Positions 21,340 to 32,494 of a stretch of DNA of 64,000 nt are shown here, in pieces. A model generated the notes under the pieces. That model did no database searches. It saw nothing but the letters and a program-made list of their open reading frames with translations, and was not told the DNA's origin. The stretch comes from Mesostigma viride (taxonomy: Eukaryota > Streptophyta > Mesostigmatophyceae > Mesostigmatales > Mesostigmataceae), in contig RPFO01000078.1 of the NCBI GenBank assembly GCA_009746045.1, positions 1,211,107 to 1,275,106 of the forward strand, in the 5' to 3' direction. Within the stretch, counting starts at the first letter, position 1, and each line of letters starts with the position of its first letter. A program made the position numbers and the translations under genes.

Positions 21340-22060
21340 AGATCCGTGTTACCGTTGGCCGCCGTGTTCAAGGGGGCGTACTGTGCGCGCCACCGGTGCC
21401 GACTGGCAGCGTAGCGTTGGTGTCGAGCAGCGTGACCAGAAAGTGCCGAGCAGGGGTCGGCTGGCATCCTCCACATTGAGGGCGCTGAATAAGGCAGCAT
21501 GTTTCGCCTGGTCTCGACCGGCCCGCATGTGGCGCGTAGCCCACGACTACGGTGAGAGTGTGGTGAGAATGCCCTTCAGTGGCCGCAAAAGTAGCCACTT
21601 ACACACGCGGGGACCTCAGCACGATGGTCTTGAGGTGGTCGCTGATGCTGCCGGTACTGAGCACAGGATGCCCACACCGCCTTGGCCCGGCGCGGCGCCT
21701 CCACTGTAGTGAATTCGCCAGCCTGCGCGGAGGTCGTCGACCATGAGCCCCTTGACCCCCTGCTGCATGTGGGTCGACTATGCGCCGATGCTCCTGGACT
21801 CTCGCTGGAGAACAGCGATCTTGTTGTCGACAGACACCTGAGGCGATCAGCTCGTCGAAGCGTTGACGTGCTGGGACCTGCCGCTGCTGGTAGACGGATC
21901 TGTGCACAGGGAGGCTGTACACATTAAAGCTAGCAATGCCAAGAACAGGCCGTTGCCCTATTAGCGGGGGGGCGGGGGTGGAATTTAAAAGTGGGGGTGG
22001 AGAAGGGTACAGTGATGGAGGTGGAGTCGGTGGGTGGCGAGTGGGGTTAGTCATTAGTGC
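21340..22060 (-). mobile_element. LINE ORF2 endonuclease domain remnant
   Basis: Minus-strand frames give an APE-type LINE endonuclease: an IASFNVYSLPVHR start near 21.97 kb, VVVGYAPHAG near 21.53 kb, and LVTLLDTNATLP near 21.42 kb. These correspond to the same motifs of the LINE at 1-2.05 kb. Frameshifts between them make it non-functional. The 22.06-22.5 kb flank is unassigned. Confidence 0.6.
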
Positions 22061-22576
22061 TTTTCAACGCATGGAGTCTTTCCTTCAGGTCAGATATGCG
22101 TCCTCTCCGACCTTTCTAGGGTCGCAGTGGCGTGTCGACTGCGCCTTGTCCCGCTCAAGTCTGGCCAGGAGGCTGGAGAATTGGCGGGAGGGTCGAACGC
22201 GGTGTGCCTGTTGACCTTGCATCCCGAATTCCCGATCATGCTCACACGGCGTGGCATGGAGATGGAAAGGGGCCTGTTTATTAATTAATTGATAAAGGCG
22301 GTGCCCAAAGCCTATTGTACCGCGAGGCCGCGAGGGTGTGCCTGTACCGGGCGCCCTCCTCACCGGGGACGCGTGCGTTGACAACGATGCTGCAGAGGCT
22401 GGCGAGTGTTGCACCTTCTGCTTCTTCTGGGGGGCAGCCCGTGGCATGCCCATGTGCATGACACTCAAGTACTTATTGAGAGGGCCTTTGCACTTTTACT
22501 GACGGTACTTTGCACTAAACGCTGTGCTTTGAATGCTGCCACGGTCGGATCTGCAAAGATGCAAAACTGAAAATTG

Positions 22577-22682
<106 letters not shown>

Positions 22683-22689
22683 TCATCAC

Positions 22690-23798
22690 CAGAATGAAAT
22701 AACCAATTCATGTCCCACGTAGCTCCCACAAAAACCAGCATCTTCATTAAAACAATAAGTGGACTTATCCCTAGCTAACTGACGTCTTTAAACCCTTATG
22801 TTCAGTGATGCTAGTAAGACGCTAACCGTACAGACCGGGGGTAGAATATCCCGAATCTGCACGGCTAGTATTAAATAATGCGTGGGTTGTTCTTTTCAGG
22901 GGCACTGCACCTCACGCCCCGTTCCGCCCGGGTATAATCAACCCAAGCGCGGAACGCACATTTTATTTAATTCATTTTTCAACCATGCACTATACAGCAT
23001 CTACTAATCACAAAAGCTCTAGCCAAACAGCTACGAGAAAACACTACGACCTATAAGCCGCTCAATCAGCGGCCTCTTGTTCCCGCATTCACGTATAGAA
23101 GAAACTCCGTTCAAAGAACCCCGATTACATGGACACTCAAGCACAGCCCAAGCCTCGGATTGAAAAGTTTCTGGCCATGACAAGCTCAAGCTCTTCCATA
23201 TATCAAACAATTCTATGTCAGACTCCATTGGGAGCTGAAGACGGTTTTGGCGCATGTTGATTCATAAACAACTAAAACAGTCTTCCTGATAATAAACATG
23301 TCGCGTTAGAACAGATACACAACTTGCACCTTCAGCGAGTTCATTCAGATGCTGCAGGAGTCCTTCAAAACTAGTGCTCATGCAAAATGAAGATTGAAGA
23401 CGCAAGGCTTGATTCCATATAACCCATTACATAGTGTAACTCATAGCACCGTCAACTCTCACCGTGAGATATTTCTGCGCCTATCTCACAGAAGATACCT
23501 GGACATGCCATAGCAATTTACAGTCCTCTACATAAAGCAAGCAGTCTTATATATAAAATTAAATCTCTAAGGGTGGGTGGCAACTCCGTGTGGGCTGGCC
23601 GCCCTTCCAGCTTCACCCCGCATGAGAAGCAGGGCCAGCGCAAGCACAATTCAATCCTCGAATGTTTCAGGATAATGATATCGGTGCCTGCTTTAGCGGG
23701 GCGCGGCGCCAGTATCCTTGTGCCGAGCTTCTCGGTTGCACACAGTTGGTGGCTGATGTACGGAGCTATGTACGTGGTCGAGCTAGCACACAGCAATC
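22690..23798. other. Intergenic stretch downstream of the STPGR gene
   Basis: No recognised gene. A 74-codon minus-strand ORF at 23031-23255 has a normal-looking composition but matches nothing I know. TGTAA on the minus strand at 23518-23522 could be the poly(A) signal of the STPGR gene, about 280 bp past its stop. Confidence 0.35.
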
Positions 23799-26700
23799 TT
23801 AGTCATACGCTCCTGGTCCAGGTGAAGCAGTATCTGTATAGACAAACCGGCGCGAGGAGCCGAACCCCCACGCGGCACCAGACTTTTTAGCAGATAGCGC
23901 TTGGACACCCTGCGCGGGATGAAGGGAGGACGAAGCAGAGGCGAGGCACAAGTGGGCCAGCATAAGAAAAGTCTGCCAACGCACAAGTAGTGTGTCCACG
24001 CCCGTGGCTGTGCTTTCTTAGAGTAAAGAGATATGCTCTTGCGTGAAGGCATGTTCACGTTACGATCCATGCCAGGGAGAAACCGGGCAGGCAAGTCCAA
24101 GGATGAGCGAGGCACAACAGCATCGGAACGAACCTAAAGGGGTTGCCAAGCACAGTCGTAGCACAGACCGGAGGGGTCATCCTGCAGCCATCCTGCAAAC
24201 TTGCAAGATGGCTGGCAAAGTGTGATGGAATAACACACTGCGTCAACCATTCAACCCTCGCAACCTGCTGGGCCTTACCAGGGATGACTTGGTGGGGCTG
24301 GTGGTTGGTCCTGGCGATGACAGCCCGAATGAGCTCTTCTCATGATCGGGGGAGATGTACACCTGCCAGGGGGAGATGCACGATGAGATGTGCCAGAGGG
24401 AGGTGTACCACAGGCCCGGCAAGCATCGCGAAGAGCAAAGCAAATGGAAATGGAAGCACACGGCTGTCAAGAGCAGTCCAGCACGGCGAATGACCAGGAA
24501 AGGAACACAAGTCTGAGTCCACACAGTGGATGCATGCGCCCAGGCTGCCAGGCGAGTTAGCCAACCTAGAAAAATGGGAGAAAAGGCAATGAATGCCTGG
24601 GCCTCTTGCTGCTTGTGCCATGAAATCATTGCAAGAAAAACCCACAAACTTTCGTAGGTTGGATGACCTGCCATCCTCTGGAGCTGACCAAACTACAAAG
24701 GAATGGAGGAACTGCCCAAGAAAGCCAGCCTGCAATGCTTCTCTTCATGGACATCCCTCCAAGATGACCTGCCATGCCATTCCCTCCCCCCAACAACTTG
24801 TCCTTTTTTTTCCCCCACCTCCCTTCCCTCCTCCCCTCCCCCTCCTCACCTTGGAGCGCCCATCGCGGTCGGAGCTGCCGAAGGAGAAGGTGGCCGGCGA
24901 CGTGCGCGTGGACACGGGCTGCTTGCCAATACCGGGCACGCTGTCGTACGCGCCCGCGCCTGGCTCCTTGGCCTTGTTTGGGTTCTGCGGCCACGAGGGG
25001 GGGGAGGGGGGCACGGTGGGCAACATGAGGGACGGTGGGCAAGGGGGGGAGAGCTTGGGCAAGGGGGGGACAGCTTGGGCAAGGGGGGGAGAGCTGGGGC
25101 AAGGAAAGAAAAGGCCCGGCAAGCGACGGAAGGTGGGCACGGCGGATGAGCCGGCAAGGGACGGGGACTGAGCCCTCGGCGATGGGTGCGGCAGCCAGCA
25201 GGCATGGTCATGATACGGTGGCAAATGAGACGTGGGTGAGCAGGGAAAGCGGGCAGTCTACATGGGTTGTTGCCAGTTAAGTGACAGCCAAGGCTATAAG
25301 TCACCCTTGTGGCTACTCGCAGATCAGACATGTGCGCTGCCGGTCCTTGGAGTCTCCCAACGAGGAGACTCCATGCATGGCTGCCTATCGCAAGTACACA
25401 TGTCTGAATGACCACCATGTCACAGCCGGGACAGCCCCATCCCAGATCAGCAAGTTGTGCGCCCTCGGCACCATCAGCACAACAGCCTGCTATCCGCGCC
25501 CCACATCCGTGCACTGCGTACACCGACGCGAACATCTTACTGACGCGCACACTTAACACCGTGGCGGTAGGCACACACGCTGTTCGCTCCATGAGCCTGC
25601 TTGCTCCACAACCCTGCTAGCTCACCTCCGTCCCCTTGAAGCGTTGCGAGGAGGGGAAGGCCCACCCGGGCGCGTTCTTCTTGGTGGCCAGCGGCTGCGC
25701 GCCGATGGAGGAGAGAGTCTCGTACGCGCTCGGGCCGGGGGAGTTGTTGCCGAATTGAGCCTGGGGGGGAGAGAAAAGAGCGGGTGGGGTGGCGCGGTGG
25801 GGGGATCCGGTGATGCCAGGCACACACAAGGCAACGAATACGAGGTTTGTGTACAATACTCTGGTTACGGATATGCTGGTTGGCAAGGCCAAGGGGGAGG
25901 CAGCCACGCCGACGCAGCACGGGGTGAGACATAGGGATGCAAGCACAACGAGCCCATAAGGTGCTGGGAGGCACGCCCCTGCAAGCACATGGAGGCCCCC
26001 CATGCGGCTTCACCAACCAGAGAGTGGTGGACACCGTTTCATGGCCCGCACCCCATGCCCTCATGCGCGCCTGTTCATGCCCCACGCACCATGCTCGCTT
26101 CGGGGAGTGCACCTTTCCAACCCCCCATGCTTATCGTTCGCACCACCCTGTGCCCCTCTACCACCAACCAAGCTTCGGCTGCAAAACTTTCCATGCCCCA
26201 TACCCGATGCCTTGTTCATGCGCACCTCTCGTGCCCCAAGGTTAAATTGTGTGCACTATTCGGCGCTCCACAAACCAAGACTCTACTGCGGTTTCGCCAT
26301 GCAAACCCCTTGGTTGGATTGTGAATACATTGTACTGCGCATATTTTTCGCACGCCACAGAACCAGACGCTTCTGCCCACCTTTTCGTGCTCCACCGACG
26401 TGAACTGCTTGGCTGCGTGGTCGCGCGTGGAGCTGCCGAAGTGGAAGGTGCCCGCGGAGCGCTTCTCCGAGATGACCTGGGGGGAAGTTCCCATGAGCAG
26501 GGGCAGGCAAGTGGCAAGGAGAATAAAATAATCATAAGATAAAAATTCCAGAGAATCTCCAGCGATGGCTTTGCAACACAAGCATTGGTTGAGTTAACTT
26601 TCACAGCGTGCATGCACAGGAACGGGGAGATCGCGCGCGTTAAGGGGAACAGAGGAGGTCAGACTGAGCCATCGCAAGAGGCTCCTGTACATCCTAACCA

Positions 26701-28998
26701 AATCTATGTCATTGTTCAGGAGACAAAACCGCCCGTTGGAAGACTTGGTGTGGCACAGCACATGTTTGGTAGCAGGCAGAGGGCGACGTCATTCCGTGGC
26801 CCGCATGGCCGCGCACCCTGGCCACGCTATTCTATCTGCGTGGTGACTAGCATCCCACAGCACCAGGTCAGTGGATGACGATGGCAGAGTTCAACTGCCG
26901 AGAAGTCAGGCCGCACCCCTCGCACTGTATTCATGATGCCCAACGGAGATATGCTCAAGCACCCCTCGCACTGTATTCATTCATGATGCCACCACTTTCG
27001 ACCTGCGACAAACGCCAACCCCACGCACCCACACATCTCAAGAACGGTGCTAACGAAACCAAGCATGAAGGATTACATGCTACCTTGCGCACAGCAATCA
27101 ACAACACCGCACAGGGCAGGTATAGAGCATGGCAGACAGGTAGAGAGCATGGCAGCCCCTGTAATGATCACAGCCCACCATGCATGTACTCAGTATTTGA
27201 AGCCAGGTCATACTGGCAGCTTCGTGGAGCATGCGTACCTGTTTCCCTAGTGTGGAGTGCAACCCGTACGCTCCTGGACCGGGCACGGCGCCGCTGTTGT
27301 TCTGCAGACGCAAGCGGGAGAGTCGGGGCCGGGGGGGGGGGGTCGTTTACCATAGCCAGACGGTTAGATCACCATCATGCAGCCAGCTCTGTACCCTGAA
27401 AGCTTGCCCGCGACATTGCGAACTGTGTGGACGTGCAAGCAGCGTGAATCCTTCTACCTCAGTGAGGAAATGCAAGGACTAGCGTGAATCTCTTTCCTCG
27501 TCTTTGTGAAGCACGAAAGCAACCCGAAGGAAAGCACGCCAGGACCGTTATCATCCCACTCGTGCTTCTTCCAGCCCAGTTCCGTCCCACGATTGTTTCA
27601 TTCCACGGCTTCATCCCACTAGTGCTTCTCCTTACCTTTGTAAACCGTGTGGATGTGCAAGGCCACAAACACCCCCCCTCACCTTTGTGAAGCGCGAGGA
27701 CGAGCCAAAGGAGAACTCGGGCGCGTTCTCCTCGTTGGAGGTCTTCTGGGGGCCGATCGATGACGGGCGGTCGTACACGGGGCCTGGTGGCGGATGCAGG
27801 CAGTGCCGCAAGGATGGGGGAGTGGCAGGGGGAGGGAATTCAGGACAATGACCAGGGATGCGGCGAGGGGGGAAAAGAGAGGCAACGAACAAATGGAAGC
27901 AGGCAGTGGCAGAGGTATTGGGGAGGGGTGAGGGGAAGGGAAGAAAGGCAAAGGGGAGGAGGAAGAGGTAACGATGCTTAGCATAGGAATGGGAAGATCA
28001 TGTCTGGCAAGTTGTCAACACTCATGATGGTAAGGCCACAGCACTTCAAGGACTACGACGATGCTGCCACCCCCAGAGGCTATAGAGGCAAGAAGTGCTG
28101 GGGGTGTAAGCATAAGCGAGTGACGGCAAGAGTGACAGGTTTATCCTTGGAAAGCATGCCGGGTAGGTCATGGCCCTTCTTAAAAGCAGGCCTTCAGTTA
28201 CAGCATTCACCATCATTGATCCACCGCATGTCATTCCACTACACTGCGGTGTGCGGGACTTGTATCGGCGGCCAGCATGTCGCGTGGGCCTGCCGTACCT
28301 GGACTGTTCATGCCATATCCCGACTTGGCATGCTCCGACGTGATGTATTGCTGCACCAGCCAAAGGGGGGGGGGGGAGAAGTAACGGTACACAAGCACCG
28401 GTGAGTGTGCACCGATCATCAGTACAGACTGGCATGGTAGTGCGGCAGGTAGGCATGCCAGCAGAGCACGGAAAGAAAAAGTATCTCCTCGGATGCAAGT
28501 GCCTGCAGAGTGCAAGGAACAGCCCCTCACGATGGCGAGCAAAGGTAGGCGGGTGTGGGGACAGGGAGTGGCCTCCCCTGTCCAAATCAATCACAAATAA
28601 CAGCGTCAACATGCAGTCATGGGGTCACAGATTTGAGGCTCCTTTTCTGTCCCCGTCTCGTACATTGATGCGCGTTTGTCAGCATCAGCTCAGACACGAC
28701 CTAGCCTAACAGTGTAGCAGACCATGGAGCGAGCGAGCGCACTCATCCATACGTTTACGTGCAGTCACACGCACATGTGCTTCAGACCTGGCACCTGCCT
28801 GCACTTTGCTGCCACTTTGGCCCCAACAGGAGCAGCAGGCATCACTCTCCTCACGCGGCCCCCTATTCATAAGACATGACCATTGTGTTTGAGGTCAAAG
28901 CTATTCTTTATGGTATATTGTACATGGTGGAGGCCCCTGGCCCGCCCGCTGCTTTCTACAGCCAAGGTGCACATGGGGACACGGCATCCCCCACAGAT

Positions 28999-29031
<33 letters not shown>

Positions 29032-29489
29032 CAAGGAGCCACATTCACCTTGCCATCCCCCCCCACGCCCCTCCTCAGCCGTGTGCGCTCACCTCCTCAG
29101 CCGTGTGCGCTCACCTTCTCAGCCGCGTGCGCTCACCTCCTTTGCCCCCCAGGCTTGCTGTCTCAGCCCGGCCCCAACGCGCGCTCACATGCTCATCCCC
29201 GCATGCATGCTCACCTCGTAGCCCCCCCCAAACTACGCTTATCTTCTCAACCCCCGTCCCGCCCACATCACGCCTCTCCTCCCCCCCCCCCCGCATGCGC
29301 ACCTTCCCTCCTCCCCCCCCCCCACATGCGCACCTGCTCACCTTCTCCCCCACGCATGCGCACCTCTCCTCATCCCCCACGCATGCACACCTTCTCTACT
29401 CAACCCCCATGCATGCGCACCTTCTCAGCCGATGACCGGCTGGAGCTGCCGAACCCGAACGCCGGCATCGTCTCCTTGGTCGACAGCGG
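23799..29489 (-). CDS. SHIPPO/STPGR-repeat ciliary protein (partial 5' end)
   Basis: Sperm-tail PG-rich repeats (SPGPxxY...SIGxQ...F.FGSS.R) define this family of microtubule-associated ciliary proteins (ODF3/STPG-like). Supported exons: 29421-29489, 28299-28350, 27683-27783, 27239-27301, 26381-26476, 25626-25760, 24850-24984 and 23799-23909 (stop TAA). Landmarks include PAFGFGSSSR, GMNSP-GPVYDRPSSIG, AVPGPGAYGLHSTLG, GTFHFGSSTR, NNSPGPSAYETLSSIG, ATFSFGSSDR and AWGFGSSRR..SPGPGAYD. Most exons are phase 0 and carry roughly half a repeat, so the gene looks like an exon-shuffled series. A short exon seems to be missing between 27683 and 27301, and others between 25626 and 24984 and between 24850 and 23909; the start lies upstream of 29489 and was not found. 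The protein implies a flagellated organism. Confidence 0.75.
25030..25110. repeat. G-rich minisatellite beside an STPGR acceptor
   Basis: Units of about 19-20 bp built on GGGGGGGAGAGCTTGGGCAA, repeated about four times. In gene sense this is a C-rich pyrimidine array upstream of the acceptor at 24984. Confidence 0.8.
27497..27668 (-). repeat. Two duplicated donor edges of the STPGR exon ending at 27683
   Basis: The true edge (CCTCACCTTTGTGAAGCGCG and on to 27725) recurs as CCTCGTCTTTGTGAAGCACG near 27497-27545 and as CCTTACCTTTGTAAACCGTG near 27630-27668. Each copy is also preceded by an ATCCCACT(C/A)GTGCTTCT block. Confidence 0.82.
29080..29420 (-). repeat. Array of degraded donor-edge copies next to STPGR exon 29421-29489
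   Basis: The boundary text CATGCGCACCTTCTCAGCC at the true donor is echoed about ten times as (G/C)CGCTCACCTCCTCAGCC, CATGCGCACCTGCTCACC, CATGCACACCTTCTCTAC and similar, every 20-35 bp. C-rich spacers separate the units. Confidence 0.75.
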
Positions 29490-30026
29490 CTGGGTGGGGG
29501 GGGGGAGAGAAGAGGGGCGGGGGGGGAGGAAAGGAAGAAGGCAAGGCGGGAGGACAGGAAGAGGAAGGCAAGGCAGGGGGAAGAGAAGTCGGGGGGCAAG
29601 GAGGCGGGGGAGAGAAGGGCAGGCAGGGGGGAAAAAGAAAAGGCAGGGGGAAGTGAACACACGGGGAACCAGGCGGTCCCACCAAGAGGGGTTATGCAGT
29701 CAGTTACAGAGAAATGAGGGGAGCGGCATCAGGTATCGGACGCACCGATGGACAGGCACATATGGCAGCAAGCCTAGCCTTGGGGGTGGATACTGGAACA
29801 CAAGCCATGAGATGGCTGCTTGGGCGGCTGGCTAGCAAACCCTGACGAAACACCATGAGAGGCATGCTGCAGCAACAGCCAAGTACCTGCAGGCATGAGG
29901 CCAGGATGCACGAGTCGCTTGACATGTTAACCACCACATTGGGTACTAGGTTAATGTGCTCCTGTTCTAGACTGCTTTAGAAAACGTGGCTTCTCTCCCA
30001 TTCAAGATGGAGAAGAGGGGTGCTAA

Positions 30027-30500
30027 GGCGCTTTCCACATTTTGAGTGCAGGTGGTGGTTTCAGGCTAATTCTACTTCAGGTACCCTGGACCTGTCCACA
30101 TCCGGTGTTCAGGTTGATCGGAACTCCCGAGTTTCGACTGAAAATTGCCTGAAACTGACCTGCACAACCTGCACCGTTGAAACTCTGGTGCAGGTAGTGC
30201 AGGTCAGGTTTCTGAGAGGTCAAAATGGTCAGGGAAAGGCCACCTAGACGGATCCGAACGATGAGGTACAGACTGACTTGTACCAGGTCGTACGGGTTGT
30301 TCAGAGTGCAGCAAAGATCCCGCCTGATATTCTCGGTGGTCCAGTACGGACGCGGAGGATCCATTGTGGAAATGACCTTCCAAAATAGTTCGCTACTGAA
30401 TCATGTGCCGGAACTAGGCTCGAGGCCTCGAATTTGTTTCAGGACCCATCGGCGCTGAAGTTTCGGGCTAATTCAATGGCCCCGGAATGTGGAAAGCCCC
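30027..30500. mobile_element. Harbinger/Tourist-like MITE
   Basis: Ends are inverted: GGCGCTTTCCACATT on the left, and the complement of the right end is GGGGCTTTCCACATT. TAA flanks both sides (30024-30026, 30501-30503), the 3-bp duplication of PIF/Harbinger elements. At 474 bp with no ORF of note, it is non-autonomous. Confidence 0.75.
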
Positions 30501-30503
30501 TAA

Positions 30504-32494
30504 GTTTATGAGGCATGGCCCCCATACCAAACAGAATATCTCCATACGCATCCAGGTCTCTCCATAGAGTGTGTAAGATATGTTGCGCTTGGTGGTGCAA
30601 AGCCATTCACAAGGAAGACAAACAAAGACAAAAGCGTACGATTTGCTATCTAACTGATACGCATATGGTTATGAAAAAGATTAGTGTCACTTTGTGCTCC
30701 TTGTACTATTGCAGTAAGGCAGACTTTGATAGTTCCAACTCCCCAAAAGAGAGTAGAAAGCTCTACATTGCTCTTGTCAGAAAATTAGGCACATTGTGCT
30801 TTATTGACGGCCCAGATGTACAAACAACGCACGCCCAGTGCTATCCAGGCTGGTAAATAAGAAGATCTTACTCGCACAAGGCCTAGGTACTTACATCACA
30901 GCAGCATGTGGCATACATTGAATCAACGCGGAATTGTGAAAGCTATACCATTGCAAATGGACAACAATATTTGCCCACTGTAGTTACCACATCGTCAACG
31001 CACCCAAGAACTTTGACTGCCAGCTTGGCAATCCAATGTAGTCATTCACACTTGGAATCTCCCAGGAGATTTCAATCTAAACCTGGCACTGCTGTGAACG
31101 TAGCTTCGGGAACTGTGCATACCTGAGCTCCGAACGTCGACCGTAGTCGAGTCGCGCGCAGTGGACTCGCTTGCCTTTTCGTTGGCGACGTGTCTCCCAT
31201 GGTGGGCAGATTGACAATATTCTTCTCTGCAACCCAAGTTGCGGCGCTGAGTATTCCAACTTCAAATTTCGCCGGCTACACCTATGCCTTTCAGGCAGAC
31301 CAGGATAATCACGTGGTGCAGGGTAAGACAAAAGCCTCCAACGAAATTCCCCGCGCGCCTAGTGAGATCACAAATGGGGAGGGTAGCTGCAAGTCCCACC
31401 GTCTTTCCCCATCTCTGGTGTTCGCTAAATGATTTCTTAGAGTCCCCGTCGTGCTAAACACTAGCAATGCCAGCCTACTAGTATATGATGTTTAGAAAAC
31501 ACTCCTGTTACCCGTGCCTCGAGGAATTGTTCTGCAAGGCGTTAGAGGTCATGGATGCCATCGCCTCTTTCCAGTAGGATGCTTCTATCTCTCTCGCTCG
31601 TGACGGGTGGTGCCCTACTGCCCTATAATTGTTCCGCCTGCTCCCAGCTGCCAGCACCACGAATTTGCTCCAACTGCCACCAGCACGGCACTCGCTATTT
31701 TTACCTCCATGCCAAAAAACGCGCCGCGCCGATGTTGGCTCATTGTGTGCCGACTGGGCGGGTCTCCCTGGGAAAGGGTCCTGAATGTGCCCACTGTCCA
31801 GTGTCAGCACCTGGATCAGGCCGACCTGCACAGGTGGCGAAACACGGCAGCTCCTGAAAGCCGAAGTCGGTTTCGTTCGACTACGAGAGAATCTGAAATT
31901 TACCTTCTACTTTGAAGGTACAATTCATTGGTTAGTTGAATCCCATACAATTCATTGGTACAACGGAGCAACAGCGACTCCGGAAACTTGGCCTGGAATT
32001 CATTGGCTGCGAGTGCGAGTGCTGACACGCCATCCATAGCTTGCTTCCTGGCATGGCATTCATTTGCTTCGGGGTGTGTAGTGCTAGTGTCGAAGCACTG
32101 CTGTCGCCATCAACAAATTTGATATAATTCAATAATTTGTCGATTACAGCCAGTGGGTTCGTGTTTACGAGATCCGGTGTACTTGCCAGGCATTTCACCA
32201 CGTGAAGGATTGTTGGCAGCATCGGTTTTGCCACCCAGCAGCATGGGGTGCACGTAGTCAGGATCACCTCTCATTGCAGATCGACTATTGACGAGATAAG
32301 CCGGTGACGTTTCATGAAGGCGTTCTGCTGGATAATTTATACTCATTAAGGGATGATTCACTGGACACCAACGCCCAAGAAGCTGAATGAAGCACTCGTA
32401 AATAACCCATACATTTGACCCGTCACCTCGGCACGTTAGTCCAGTCTACAGACATTAGGGACCTGGTGGCAATTCGGACATTACGTGCCGCATA
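30504..32494. other. Intergenic, no gene recognised
   Basis: Mixed composition with short ORFs on both strands, none with a domain I know. This stretch presumably contains the 5' end or promoter of the STPGR gene and the promoter of the next plus-strand gene. Confidence 0.35.

Noticed and set aside
28876-29835. 319-codon plus-strand ORF rich in Pro/Ser/His then Gly/Arg
   Set aside because: Antisense of the exon-edge array and C-rich intron of the STPGR gene.
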